This document shows, one piece after another, positions 49,682 to 60,664 of a stretch of DNA of 64,000 nt. How positions within the stretch are numbered: the stretch's first letter is position 1; each line of letters starts with the position of its first letter. Both the position numbers and the translations under genes were made by a program. Below the pieces are notes generated by a model. That model worked only from the letters and a program-made list of their open reading frames with translations, was not told where the DNA came from and did not search any database. The DNA lies in the NCBI GenBank assembly GCA_001054945.1, contig JVKJ01000005.1:1-64000 (forward strand). The letters run 5' to 3'. Origin of the DNA: Corynebacterium falsenii (lineage in GTDB: Bacteria; Actinomycetota; Actinomycetes; Mycobacteriales; Mycobacteriaceae).

Positions 49682-50813
49682 CAATCTCCCGCGCGGTAGC
49701 CCGAGCAAACCGTGACACTCCGCTGATCGTTGCGGAACTCTTCCCACACCAGTTGCCGTACCCCATGAACCACAAGCCGTCCACGTCGGCGGAGGCCGTG
49801 GGCAAGGCCGACCGCACTCGTGGATGGCCGCTGTCTCCACGGAGTTTCACACCGGGAAGACCTTTCAACCACATCAGGTCATCCCGGAAGCCGGTGCACC
49901 ACAGAACAAGGTCACTGTCCGAAAGGATTGCAGCATCTTCTTTGGGGACGCCACTAAGGACACTTCTGTTGTTTTCGAACAGCACGCCCGCATCACGGGC
50001 ATGTTGGATATCAGGGGTGGAGATAATCTCGCCCAGTCCCCGAAGCCAGGATTGAATCTCCTCCGGCTGCGCCTGCCTGTCATCCGCCGGTCCGGAGGGG
50101 TGCCTCCGTCCCATCGCCAGCTGGTGGGCGTTGACTTGTGCTGTGGCGCTGAACAACACCGATCCATCCACGTCATCGGGCATGAGAATCGGTCTTTTTA
50201 ACGTGAACCAGGTGGCATCGATCTGGGGAGCCATGCACAGCTCCGCGGCGAGTTGTCCACCGGAATTCCCGCCTCCCACGATGGCGACCTTGTGGGCGCC
50301 CGCTTCGATCAACTGCTGTGGGTTGCGATAGCTGCTGCTATGCATCTGCTGGACGTGGGGCCGCGTTGCTCGAAGCACTCCGGCCGTCGCTGGGACGAAT
50401 GGGCGCCCACGCGTGCCCGTGGCTGCGATGAGATGGTCGGCTGTGTAGCTTTCCCCTGAAGCGCAGGTGAGGTGAAACCGGCCCGGCATGTTAGGCGATG
50501 GCGTCCCGACCCGGGAGACGCGTGACCCAAAGACCACCGGAACCTGTACTCGATCCCGGTAAAACTCGAGGTATTCGACGACCTCGCTGGCGTTGGGGTA
50601 TCGGGAGGCTGCGGTGGGGAAACGAGGCCCCGGCAGACTCGAGGTCCCAGCGGGCGAAAACAGGCGCAGTGAATCCCAGCTATCGATCCAGCCGCCGCCT
50701 GGCTCATCGCGTTCATCGAGCACGAGGTGATCGAGATCGAATCGGTTGAGGTAGAAGGACGTGGCGAAACCAGACTGTCCACCGCCGACAACGATGACTG
50801 GGTAGTGGCACAT
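49632..50813 (-). CDS. Flavin-containing monooxygenase (CzcO/FMO-like)
   Basis: A 393-aa flavoprotein. FAD site PVIVVGGGQSGFATSFYLNR and NADPH-type site HKVAIVGGGNSGGQLAAELC are both GxGxxG motifs; LVLDERDEPGGGWIDSWDSL and LIAATGTRGRPFVPATAGVL are typical of FMO-like proteins related to CzcO. ATG 50813 overlaps the DedA stop by one base (TAATG), so translation is coupled; the longer frame back to 51017 is inside dedA. Substrate unknown. It runs tail-to-tail into the methyltransferase gene. Confidence 0.82.
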   Translation of the reverse strand: MCHYPVIVVGGGQSGFATSFYLNRFDLDHLVLDERDEPGGGWIDSWDSLRLFSPAGTSSLPGPRFPTAASRYPNASEVVEYLEFYRDRVQVPVVFGSRVSRVGTPSPNMPGRFHLTCASGESYTADHLIAATGTRGRPFVPATAGVLRATRPHVQQMHSSSYRNPQQLIEAGAHKVAIVGGGNSGGQLAAELCMAPQIDATWFTLKRPILMPDDVDGSVLFSATAQVNAHQLAMGRRHPSGPADDRQAQPEEIQSWLRGLGEIISTPDIQHARDAGVLFENNRSVLSGVPKEDAAILSDSDLVLWCTGFRDDLMWLKGLPGVKLRGDSGHPRVRSALPTASADVDGLWFMGYGNWCGKSSATISGVSRFARATAREIASAAGKRTARNRRGRR

Positions 50814-51439
50814 TAGCGGATTGACTGCTTGGACGATTTCTTCTTTTTCTTCTGGCGCTGCATGTCGAAGAGCTTCCAGCTGGCGGGAATGACCACCGTG
50901 GCGAGACCCAGCAGGATGAAAATGTGCATGTGGCGCTGGATGAAGGGGAAACCGCCCAGGAAGTAACCGAGGGCCACGATACCGGCGCCCCAGATGGTGC
51001 AGCCGATGATGGACCACAGAGTGAAGGTGCGGTGCTTCATCTCGGAGATGCCAGCGACCACGGGGGTGAGGGTGCGGACCACGCCGATGAAGCGGGCAAA
51101 CATCACGGTGATGGGGCCGTATTTATCGAAGAAGCTGTTGGTTTTCTCCAGCGCCTCCGGGCCAATCCACTTCATCGACTTCGTATCCAGTGCCTTTTTG
51201 CCCAATGTTCGGCCGATGAAGAATCCGCATTGGTCACCGAGGGCCGCGGACACGGGGATCAGAATCAACATCACCCACAATGGGGCGATGGGGTGGGGTG
51301 CTGCGGCGAGGATGCCCGCAGTAAACAGCAGAGTGTCACCTGGAAATATGAACCCGATGAGCACGCCAGTCTCCATGAAAATGATGGCGCAAATGCCGAC
51401 AAATCCCACGGTTTGGATCAGGGAATCAACGTCGAACAT
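50813..51439 (-). CDS. DedA-family membrane protein
   Basis: A 208-aa membrane protein with FMETGVLIGFIFPGDTLLFT, the DedA core GDQCGFFIGRTLGKKALDTK and RFIGVVRTLTPVVAGISEMK. DedA proteins are linked to membrane lipid flipping and proton gradient control. The ATG at 51439 or a GTG at 51451 may be the start; neither has a clear advantage. The C-terminal tail is Lys-rich (RQKKKKKSSKQ). Coupled to the monooxygenase gene. Confidence 0.85.
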   Translation of the reverse strand: MFDVDSLIQTVGFVGICAIIFMETGVLIGFIFPGDTLLFTAGILAAAPHPIAPLWVMLILIPVSAALGDQCGFFIGRTLGKKALDTKSMKWIGPEALEKTNSFFDKYGPITVMFARFIGVVRTLTPVVAGISEMKHRTFTLWSIIGCTIWGAGIVALGYFLGGFPFIQRHMHIFILLGLATVVIPASWKLFDMQRQKKKKKSSKQSIR

Positions 51440-51585
51440 TCCTGCGGGCACCTTCCGGCATGACGATGAGAACGGTTTGTATCAATTCTGGCCAGTGTAG
51501 TCCGATCGGCCAGAAAATCCATCGCCCATCCTAGCCATGGATGCCCTCGCGGGGGACATGGGTATGCACTGAGGCAAACGGGGGG

Positions 51586-52959
51586 TTAGACCTCGTGGAG
51601 GTGGAGATCCCTGGTTTCCTTCATCGCCAGCACTCCGAGGAAGGTAATGACGGCGACGACCGCGAGATACACGCCCACCATTCCTACGCCGAAGCTCTTG
51701 ACCAGAGCGGTGGCGATGAAGGGAGCAACGGCGGCGCCCAGGATGGAAGAGAGGTTGTAGGAGATGCCTGATCCCGTGTAACGAACATTGGTGGGGAACA
51801 TCTCTGGAAGGACTGCGGACATGGGGCCAAAGACCAGGCCCATCAGCAGCATTCCCAGTCCAAGCCACAGGCCCACAGTGAAGGTCGTCGCCGAACCGGT
51901 GGCCAGCAGAGGCTTGAAGGTGAAAGCGAAGATGACGATGCCCGCGGAGATGATGGTGAGGTAGCGCTTGCGGCCCATGCGATCGGCCCAGCCGCCGGAG
52001 AGGACGACTCCGAGCATGAACAGGAAGATGGTGATGAGCTGCAAGACCAGGAAGTCCTTATAGGCGATGCCCAGCCCCGGGGCCTTCTTCGGGTCAGCGA
52101 TGCCGTAGCTGAGAACCCAGGTTGTGACCAGGTAGAACAAGGTGTAGCAGGAGAGCATCACGATCGTGCCCAGCAAGAGGGGCTTCTTTGCCGTAGCAAA
52201 TACCTCGGACAGTGGGTTGCTGGCCTTTTTTCCAGACGCCACTGCCTGCCGGAAGACTGGGGTTTCCTCGAGCTTGAAGCGAACGTAGAGGCCGATGAAG
52301 ACCATGACCGCCGAAAGAAGGAATGGGATTCGCCAGCCCCATTCCATGAATGGGCCGGTCTTGTCTGTGGGGGAGTGCCCCAGGGAAATGACGAGGATCA
52401 GGAAGAGGCCGTTGGCGAGGAAGAAGCCAAAGGGTGCGCCCAGCTGGGGCCAGATCGCCGCCTGAGCTCTTTTCCCTGGGGCCGCGTTTTCCGTGGCGAG
52501 CAGGGCAGCGCCGGACCATTCGCCTCCGAGTCCGAGGCCCTGGCAGAAGCGCATCAGTGCCAGCAGTGCGGGCGCGGCGATGCCGATCGTGGCATAAGTG
52601 GGGAGCAGTCCGATGATGAATGTGGCGATACCCATGGTCAGCAGCGAGGCAACGAGGGTGATCTTGCGTCCCATGCGGTCGCCAAAGTGGCCGAACATGA
52701 TCGAACCCAAGGGCCTGGCGACGAAGGCGAGGCCGAAGGTGGCGAACGAAGCGAGGAGCCCCACGGTTGGATCGTCGTTTTTCGGGAAAAACAGATGTGG
52801 GAACACGGCGACGGCGGCCGTTGCGTAGACATAGAAGTCGTAGAACTCGATGGTCGTGCCGATTGTGGACGCTGTGATGATGCGCCGGCGGACCACCGGG
52901 TCGTCGATCGGAGCGGTTGGGGCGCTTCCGACCTCCACGGGCTGAGATGTCGTAGTCAT
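51586..52959 (-). CDS. MFS transporter, metabolite:H+ symporter family
   Basis: A 457-aa protein with 12 membrane helices. ASTIGTTIEFYDFYVYATAA, RPLGSIMFGHFGDRMGRKIT and RFCQGLGLGGEWSGAALLAT are the MHS signatures. It resembles the YhjE/ShiA side of the family, so an organic acid or osmolyte is likely; the substrate is not decided by sequence. It is separate from the KgtP-like one at 22260. Divergent from the dehydrogenase at 53207, suggesting that it may import that enzyme's substrate. Confidence 0.86.
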   Translation of the reverse strand: MTTTSQPVEVGSAPTAPIDDPVVRRRIITASTIGTTIEFYDFYVYATAAVAVFPHLFFPKNDDPTVGLLASFATFGLAFVARPLGSIMFGHFGDRMGRKITLVASLLTMGIATFIIGLLPTYATIGIAAPALLALMRFCQGLGLGGEWSGAALLATENAAPGKRAQAAIWPQLGAPFGFFLANGLFLILVISLGHSPTDKTGPFMEWGWRIPFLLSAVMVFIGLYVRFKLEETPVFRQAVASGKKASNPLSEVFATAKKPLLLGTIVMLSCYTLFYLVTTWVLSYGIADPKKAPGLGIAYKDFLVLQLITIFLFMLGVVLSGGWADRMGRKRYLTIISAGIVIFAFTFKPLLATGSATTFTVGLWLGLGMLLMGLVFGPMSAVLPEMFPTNVRYTGSGISYNLSSILGAAVAPFIATALVKSFGVGMVGVYLAVVAVITFLGVLAMKETRDLHLHEV

Positions 52960-53206
52960 GGAGCCTCGCTTTAGAGAGTGAGTACCGAATTGGTCAAAGG
53001 TGCTTAATTATCGGAGAACTAAGTGTTCAGATGATGGTACATAATATCCCGCTCTATGGGAAACGAGGGGTGAATTGGGTGACGTGTGATCGGAGTTGAG
53101 AAGTAGGTTGGGAGATCCGTCGAATAGCACAGCCGTCGAGGGGGCTAAAGACATAGAATGCACACATCTGAACCCATTAAGCAGAAGTCTGAAAGGCGAG
53201 TCGGGC

Positions 53207-54991
53207 ATGAACCACGTCAAACTGGATGATGAAGGGGTTTTCCCAGATGGGAGCACACCCGATGCCATCATCGTCGGAGCTGGGCTAGCGGGCTTGGTTG
53301 CCGCCCATGAAGCTGTGAAATCCGGCCTGAAGGTCCTCATCCTGGAACAGGAAAACCGCAATAACCTCGGTGGCCAGGCATTCTGGTCGCTCGGCGGACT
53401 GTTTTATGTCAACAGCCCTGAGCAGAAAATGATGGGGGTGAAGGATAGCGAAGAGCTCGCCTGGCGAGACTGGGAAAATTCCGCGCAGTATGATCTCGCC
53501 CCGCAAGGCCAAGCTCTCCGCGACGGCGTGGATGCGAAGCCGGCCAAGAATGACTACTGGCCCCGGGCGTGGGGCCGGGAATACGTCCACTTCGCCGCTC
53601 ACGAGAAGCGCGACTACCTCAAGGCGCTGGGTCTCAACGTGGTACCAACTGTGGGGTGGGCAGAGCGGGGATCGGGGGACGCCAGCGGTCACGGCAACTC
53701 CGTTCCACGTTTCCACCTCACATGGGGCACGGGCCCGGAAGTTGTCCGGGTTTTCCGCGAGCCGCTCGAGGAAGCTGAGAAGCAGGGCAAGGTGACGTTC
53801 CTGTTCCGCCACCAGGTCGACGAGGTGCTGACCAGCGACGGGCCGGGCTCTACGGTCATTGGGGTGAAAGGCAGTGTCCTGGAGGATACCGATCTTCCAC
53901 GGGGAGAAGCTTCTTCCCGAACTGTCGTTGGCAGCTTTGAATTTCGAGCTCCGGCCACCGTCGTCACGACCGGCGGAATCGGCGGCAATCTCGACCTCGT
54001 ACGCAAAACCTGGCCAACCGACCGCTGGGGACCCGCCCCAAAGCATATGGTCCAGGGCGTTCCTTCCCATGTCGATGGACGGATGATCCAGATTTCTCAT
54101 CGGGCAGGTGCGAACCTGGTAAACACTGCCCGGATGTGGCACTACCCCGAGGGCATGCAGAATTGGAACTCCATCTGGCCCACCCACGGCATCCGCATCA
54201 TTCCGGGTCCAAGTTCCTTCTGGGTTGATGCCGAGGGCGAACGGCTGCCACACAACATCATTCCTGGTGGAGACAACATCGCCGGGCTGTCCCACGTGGG
54301 CCGCACCGGGTACGGGTACAGCTGGTTCGTGCTGAATAAGGCTATCGCGGACAAGGAATTCATCTTCTCTGGATCAGAGCAGAACCCCGACCTGACCGAC
54401 AAATCTTTCAAGAAGTTGTTGGGAAAGGTCGCGCCGGGGACTCACGTAGCCATCAAGGCCTTTATGGACCACGGAGAGGATTGGGTCGTTGCTGACAACC
54501 TGGACGACCTCGTCGAGGGAATGAATGAACTCGCGCAGGAATGGGACGCCGACGCTCCTGTCATTGACGCCGCCCGACTCCGCCGACAGATCGACGATCG
54601 GGACAGCCAGATCGACAACAATTTTTCGAAGGACTACCAGGTCAACTACATTCGAACCGCGCGAGGTTACCTGGGCGACAAGATTGTCCGGTGTGCGGCT
54701 CCCCACAAGCTTCTCGACAAAAAGAAGGGCCCGTTGATCGCGGTTCGCATCCGCATCCTGACCCGCAAGACGCTTGGCGGGATCGAGACAGACCTCTCGG
54801 GCCGCTGCCTTCGCGAGGACGGCTCTGTGCTGCCGGGGCTGTACGCCGCCGGCGAGGTCTCCGGCTTCGGCGGGGGAGGCATGCACGGCAACAACGCACT
54901 GGAGGGGACGTTCCTCGGTGGCTGCATCCACTCCGGAAAGCGTGTTGGAGAGAATCTCAAGTCCACGATCGCGGAATTGCCGCAGATATGA
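53207..54991 (+). CDS. FAD-binding dehydrogenase (fumarate reductase/KstD-like flavoprotein)
   Basis: A 594-aa flavoprotein. The FAD motif is DAIIVGAGLAGLVAAHEAVK near residue 18, and the C-terminal FAD block is GLYAAGEVSGFGGGGMHGNN. This corresponds to the large 'FAD-binding dehydrogenase' group (COG3573) related to 3-ketosteroid dehydrogenases and fumarate reductases; the substrate is not known. ATG 53207 follows GAAAGGCGAG; a longer frame at 53096 is less likely. Coupled by ATGA to the amidase. Confidence 0.82.
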   Translation: MNHVKLDDEGVFPDGSTPDAIIVGAGLAGLVAAHEAVKSGLKVLILEQENRNNLGGQAFWSLGGLFYVNSPEQKMMGVKDSEELAWRDWENSAQYDLAPQGQALRDGVDAKPAKNDYWPRAWGREYVHFAAHEKRDYLKALGLNVVPTVGWAERGSGDASGHGNSVPRFHLTWGTGPEVVRVFREPLEEAEKQGKVTFLFRHQVDEVLTSDGPGSTVIGVKGSVLEDTDLPRGEASSRTVVGSFEFRAPATVVTTGGIGGNLDLVRKTWPTDRWGPAPKHMVQGVPSHVDGRMIQISHRAGANLVNTARMWHYPEGMQNWNSIWPTHGIRIIPGPSSFWVDAEGERLPHNIIPGGDNIAGLSHVGRTGYGYSWFVLNKAIADKEFIFSGSEQNPDLTDKSFKKLLGKVAPGTHVAIKAFMDHGEDWVVADNLDDLVEGMNELAQEWDADAPVIDAARLRRQIDDRDSQIDNNFSKDYQVNYIRTARGYLGDKIVRCAAPHKLLDKKKGPLIAVRIRILTRKTLGGIETDLSGRCLREDGSVLPGLYAAGEVSGFGGGGMHGNNALEGTFLGGCIHSGKRVGENLKSTIAELPQI

Positions 54992-56457
54992 TGAACGACC
55001 TTCCTTGGCACCGATTGACGCTGGTTCAATGGCGAGACCGCGTGGCGGCGACCTCCGCAACCGCAGGGCTCGAAGCAGCGCTGACCCGCATTGAACAGCG
55101 GAATTCCGCGATCAACGCATTCACCCAATTGTTGGCTGATCAGGCGCGCGAAGATGCCGCACGTCTAGATTCCCTGCCAACACATAAGCGCGGCCCCATG
55201 CACGGCGTGCCCATTGGCATCAAAGAAGAGATTGATGTGCGCGGAGCTGTCACGACCTTTGGAACTCGCGCCAACGTCACTCCCAAGACGGACGATTCGG
55301 CGATCGTGTCCCGTCTGCGGCGAGCTGGGGCGATCATCATCGGCAAGACCGCCATGCCAGAATTCGGCGCCTTCCCTTTCACAGAATCAGAGGGCTGGGG
55401 CCTGACGAGGAACCCGCATGATCTCACGCGAACGCCCGGCGGAAGCTCGGGAGGAAGCGCAGCCGCCGTCGCAGATGGCATGGTTCCCTGCGCCATTGGA
55501 GGCGACGGCGGCGGCTCCATCCGCATTCCAGCTGCCCATTGCGGGCTCGTAGGCCTGAAAACAGGGCGCGGTAACCTCCCGACGGCTCCGTATCGAGATT
55601 TGTGGTGTGACCTGGGGGTTTCGGGGCCACTCACGACGACGGTGGAGGATGCCGCCATCCTGTACCAGGTCCTGTCGGACTCCCGGCTGGATAACGATCA
55701 TTCCTCGCCGCGCGCTCGCTCCGGGAACGTCCTTTCGGCTGAACCGCACAAGGAAGACACGCATGCGGGGCCGGAGGCGCCAACAAAGTTCCGCATTGGC
55801 GTCCACACCCGACCCCTGAACCCCCTGGTGCCCCCGGCGCGCGAGCACATCCAGGCGGTTCACCGGGTGGCGCGAGACCTGGCTGCCGCGGGCCACGAGA
55901 TCGTCCCCCTTCGCCTGGAACATCGCGATCCCACCGCGGCTTTTGTCACCCAGATGTTCGCAGGCATTCGCGAGGAGATCGCCGGCCTGGAACATCCAGA
56001 TCGGATTGAGCGGCGGCACAAGGTCACCCGAGTGATGGGGGCGTGGGCCACCCCGTGGGTCGTGAGGTGGGCTCGCGAATGGTCAGAGACGCTGGGGGAG
56101 GAGTTGGATCGTGAGCTCACGGAAGTGCACGGGGTCGACTTCCTCTTGACGCCAACGTTGTCCTGTCGGCCGGCGCGCGCTGGGATCCTGACGGGGAAAG
56201 GAGCGGTTGCCAGCCAGTTGAGCAGCCTCAGCTCCATTGCGTTCACTGCGCTGTGGAATGTCAGCGGACATGCGGCCTTAGCACTACCGGCGGGGCGGGG
56301 ACAGGATGGTTTGCCGGTCAGTGTGCAGCTCATCGCGCCCCGACAAACGGAACGCGGAGGCGCCGAAAGGTGGGGCGACCGAGGGAACTGCGAGCACCGA
56401 TTGCTCCGGCTCGGTGCTGCTATGGAGGCACACGGCGTGCTTCATGGTGCGCGCTAA
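54988..56457 (+). CDS. Amidase signature-family hydrolase
   Basis: A 489-aa amidase with the catalytic Lys in HGVPIGIKEEIDVRGAVTTF, the Gly/Ser signature TPGGSSGGSAAAVADGMVPC and the nucleophile Ser in IGGDGGGSIRIPAAHCGLVG, giving the full Ser-cisSer-Lys triad. ATG 54988 overlaps the stop of the FAD dehydrogenase (ATGA), so the two are one unit and may act on one amide compound. The exact substrate is unknown. Confidence 0.88.
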   Translation: MMNDLPWHRLTLVQWRDRVAATSATAGLEAALTRIEQRNSAINAFTQLLADQAREDAARLDSLPTHKRGPMHGVPIGIKEEIDVRGAVTTFGTRANVTPKTDDSAIVSRLRRAGAIIIGKTAMPEFGAFPFTESEGWGLTRNPHDLTRTPGGSSGGSAAAVADGMVPCAIGGDGGGSIRIPAAHCGLVGLKTGRGNLPTAPYRDLWCDLGVSGPLTTTVEDAAILYQVLSDSRLDNDHSSPRARSGNVLSAEPHKEDTHAGPEAPTKFRIGVHTRPLNPLVPPAREHIQAVHRVARDLAAAGHEIVPLRLEHRDPTAAFVTQMFAGIREEIAGLEHPDRIERRHKVTRVMGAWATPWVVRWAREWSETLGEELDRELTEVHGVDFLLTPTLSCRPARAGILTGKGAVASQLSSLSSIAFTALWNVSGHAALALPAGRGQDGLPVSVQLIAPRQTERGGAERWGDRGNCEHRLLRLGAAMEAHGVLHGAR

Positions 56458-56598
56458 TGTGACTGCCGAGGCTGCCGGGGGATTGAGTTCGGAAGGCCTC
56501 CACACCAGTCCCTGCGGGCTTCCACACCAACACTTTTGGGGCACCGACCCCGGCCCCTGCAGCCTTCCGGGACCGCTGCCGGTAAGTTGAAATACCGT

Positions 56599-56614
56599 GT
56601 GAATGTACGTTCAC
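56599..56614. promoter_or_regulatory. Palindromic operator-like site before ykvI-type gene
   Basis: GTGAATGTACGTTCAC is a 16-bp inverted repeat with one mismatched pair, of the GTGAAC-N4-GTTCAC kind bound by TetR-type repressors. It lies about 97 bases upstream of the gene at 56711. No TetR gene is in the immediate surroundings. Confidence 0.5.
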
Positions 56615-56710
56615 TGGGAACAAAATCTGTTCGCGGGCCGCATCTGGCGGCCCTGAGTTATTGGCATCGGGGGATCCCCGGTGCCGATGGTTGTGGAGTA
56701 ATTAGCTTTG

Positions 56711-58051
56711 ATGAGAACAGTGAGAATCGCGTTGGCCTTCGTCGGCCTTCTCGTGGGAGCTGGATTTGCCACTGGGCAGGAAGTGATTCAGTACTTCATC
56801 AGCTTCGGTAAGAACGGCCTGTGGGGGTTGCTTCTGGCCGGGGTGGTCATGACTGTGGCTGGATCAGCCATCCTGCAGGTCGGCAGCTACTTCCTTGCCG
56901 ATGAACACAAGATGGTGTTTCACAATGTTTCCCATCCCATTGTGAGCTGGATTTTGGATGTCGCGGTGACCGTGACATTGTTCGCGGTGGGTTTCGTGAT
57001 GCTGGCGGGTGCCGGAGCCAACCTGGAGCAGCAATATGGTCTGCCCACGTGGATCGGCGCAGCAATCATGACTGTCCTGGTGATGGTGACCGGATTGATG
57101 GATGTGGACAAGGTGTCCAGCATCATTTCGACGGTCACGCCGCTGATCATCATCGCCGTGATCTTCGGCTTTGTGTACACGATGTTGCACCTGCCGGATA
57201 ACTTCTCGGCGATGGCTGAGATGGCGACACACGAAGAATCTCCCGTGAAGCCTTTCTGGCTATCGGCGTTGAATTACAACGGCCTCGCGCTACTCCTGGG
57301 CGTGTCGATGAGTCTGGTGATTGGCGGCAACCACTCCAATCCGCGCCAGGTCTTTGTCGGTGGTCTCGCCGGTGGTGCGTTGTACACCTTGATGCTGGTC
57401 TTGGCTGGCTTTACGTTGTTGCTGAACATCGAGAAGGTGGCCGGCTCCGACGTCCCCATGCTGCAGCTGATGGATTCCATCAGCCCGATCTTGTCCAACA
57501 TCATGGTGTGGATCATTTTCGTGATGATCTACAACACCTGCATCGGCATGTTTTACGCGCTGGGCCGCCGGCTCACCGCGAACCATAAGGGACGCTATGC
57601 GCCAGTCTTCCTGCTCACCTGCTTGGTGGGATACGGGGTCAGCTTCGTGGGCTTTGGGCAGCTGATGACCAGCGTGTACCCGGTGATCGGCTATCTGGGC
57701 ATGTTCATGATCGTTGTGATGGTGGCCTGGTGGCTGAAGTCCCGCACTCGGATCAACAACGAATCTAAGCGGCGCCAGCGCATCTACGAATTGGAATACA
57801 AGCGCCAGCATCCAGATGAAAACCTCACGCAGAAGGAAGAAGAAGAGCTGCATGCCCGGCTGCAAAAATCCAATATCGACCGTTACGCACTTCGTGAGGT
57901 CATTGACACGGAAGTAAACCGTGACCTCGAAGGCACAGACGGCGTAGACGCACCGGATCTACAATCGTTCAAGGCGCAGACGCTGCGCGAGGACCACCGG
58001 ACCGGGCGCTCCGATGGGAAATACGCCAGCCGCCCAGTAGGGGATAAGTAA
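56711..58051 (+). CDS. YkvI-family membrane transporter
   Basis: A 446-aa protein with about 10 membrane helices, beginning RIALAFVGLLVGAGFATGQE, as in YkvI/LeuT-fold transporters related to branched-chain or amino acid carriers. The C-terminal 100 residues are cytoplasmic, charged and contain EEEELHARLQ. ATG 56711 directly follows a TTG that could also start. It is downstream of the amidase and an operator-like site, so it probably has its own promoter. Substrate unknown. Confidence 0.78.
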   Translation: MRTVRIALAFVGLLVGAGFATGQEVIQYFISFGKNGLWGLLLAGVVMTVAGSAILQVGSYFLADEHKMVFHNVSHPIVSWILDVAVTVTLFAVGFVMLAGAGANLEQQYGLPTWIGAAIMTVLVMVTGLMDVDKVSSIISTVTPLIIIAVIFGFVYTMLHLPDNFSAMAEMATHEESPVKPFWLSALNYNGLALLLGVSMSLVIGGNHSNPRQVFVGGLAGGALYTLMLVLAGFTLLLNIEKVAGSDVPMLQLMDSISPILSNIMVWIIFVMIYNTCIGMFYALGRRLTANHKGRYAPVFLLTCLVGYGVSFVGFGQLMTSVYPVIGYLGMFMIVVMVAWWLKSRTRINNESKRRQRIYELEYKRQHPDENLTQKEEEELHARLQKSNIDRYALREVIDTEVNRDLEGTDGVDAPDLQSFKAQTLREDHRTGRSDGKYASRPVGDK

Positions 58052-58078
58052 GCCATCACGACGGCCGAGGTTCCGGGC

Positions 58079-59344
<1,266 letters not shown>

Positions 59345-59520
59345 TGCAACAACATTACATTTTAATACCAATGTTATGTAGCCGAATTTCTGCGAAAGTT
59401 GAGACGACGGCGACCGGTCACGGGTGAGCGTTTTTGGATGGCGGGCTGCCCTCCGTGTATGCAGTCGGTGCAGCTTTGTATGTGATGCCGCGGGGGTACA
59501 TTCACGGGGGGAATGCTGTC

Positions 59521-59557
59521 AAAAAAGCCGTCACGGGAGAGTGGTGGCGTCCACTCC
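59521..59557 (-). terminator. Terminator after SMR gene
   Basis: On the minus strand GGGAGTGG-ACGCCA-CCACTCTCCC can pair with a small bulge, and GTGACGGC followed by six T stands downstream. A likely intrinsic terminator immediately after the stop codon. Confidence 0.55.
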
Positions 59558-59884
59558 CTACTTTGGTTGAGTACCTATGGCGGCGACAATGGTTCCAACC
59601 AGAATGAGGGTGATGCCTGTCAGTGCCAGCGGTGAAATGTGTTCCTTGAACACGAAAAAGCCAATAAGCGTGACGGAAACAATGCCCACACCTGCCCACA
59701 CAGCGTAGGACACGCCTACGGGAAGGGATTTCAGGGCGATGGCGAGTAGATAAAATGAGCCGAAATATAGGGCGACGGCTCCGGCGCTAGGGGCGAGCTT
59801 TTTAAACCCATCGCTGGTGTTCAGGAGACTAGTGGCGACGGTCTCCAGGAGAATGGCGATGATGAGTAGAGCCCAGGGCTTCAA
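59558..59884 (-). CDS. Small multidrug resistance (SMR) efflux protein
   Basis: A 108-aa four-helix protein with the essential Glu in ILLETVATSLLNTSDG (residue 14), GVSYAVWAGVGIVSVT and the last helix ALTGITLILVGTIVAAIG. It exports small cationic drugs as an antiparallel dimer. TTG start at 59884 abuts the stop of the PAP2 gene (TAATTG), so they are coupled. No paired second SMR gene is seen. Confidence 0.9.
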   Translation of the reverse strand: MKPWALLIIAILLETVATSLLNTSDGFKKLAPSAGAVALYFGSFYLLAIALKSLPVGVSYAVWAGVGIVSVTLIGFFVFKEHISPLALTGITLILVGTIVAAIGTQPK

Positions 59885-60547
59885 TTAATCCTCCGATTCA
59901 AAGAGTAGGCGTTCTTCGCTGTCAGGGATGATGCGCAGGAGGCACAAGGGGGTGCCGACGCCGATGAGGCAACCGGCGATGGTGTCCGTCAGCCAGTGGA
60001 CGCCGAGATAGAGGCGGGAACCAACGATCAGCGTGGTGAGGAATACGGCGGCGAACCACGAGGCGATTTTGGCCCAGGCTGGGATGCGGGTTGTGCTCAA
60101 GACGAATGCGAGGGCGAACATGAGCGCGGCGGTGCCCGTTGCGTGGCCAGAGGGGAAACTAAAATCCGTTTCTGACACGAGCTGTTCAATCAGCGGCGGG
60201 CGCTGGCGGTGGAATACAAGTTTGAGCACGTGGGTGATCGCGGAAGCGATAGCGACGGAGCCGATGAGGAAGCCAACAGCGCGTTTGCGGCGAGTGATGA
60301 GCCACACCAGGAGGCCGCAGAGAGCTGCGAGGATGAGGGTGCCTAGTGGAGAGAAGAATGCGGTCACGGTCTTCATGAACTCATTGACGGGGATGGACCG
60401 CCGTTCGACAAAGTCGCCGTGGATATCCAAGTCCTCGTTGGTGATGAAGGACTTCTCAATAAGCAGGCCCAAGATGATGGCGGCGAGGATCATCAGCAAT
60501 CCTGTGACCAGAGCAGGCTTCTCGATGCGGTTTTTCATGAGTTCCAT
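59885..60547 (-). CDS. PAP2-family membrane phosphatase
   Basis: A 220-aa membrane enzyme with the three PAP2 motifs: KLVFHRQRPP (K-x6-RP), FSFPSGHATGTAALMFALAF (PSGH) and SRLYLGVHWLTDTIAGCLIG (SR-x5-H-x3-D). It dephosphorylates lipid phosphates such as undecaprenyl pyrophosphate or phosphatidic acid. Six helices. A second ATG at 60538 could also serve. Confidence 0.9.
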   Translation of the reverse strand: MELMKNRIEKPALVTGLLMILAAIILGLLIEKSFITNEDLDIHGDFVERRSIPVNEFMKTVTAFFSPLGTLILAALCGLLVWLITRRKRAVGFLIGSVAIASAITHVLKLVFHRQRPPLIEQLVSETDFSFPSGHATGTAALMFALAFVLSTTRIPAWAKIASWFAAVFLTTLIVGSRLYLGVHWLTDTIAGCLIGVGTPLCLLRIIPDSEERLLFESED

Positions 60548-60664
60548 TGTGCCTGATGATCCGGAGTGCGCCGCCGTCTGGGGAGCTGTGCTGGCAAGAG
60601 GGTATCGATTTCAGAGGCGGTTCAGGGTGAATTGCCGGCACATTCGTGAATGGGCGGTACAAAC

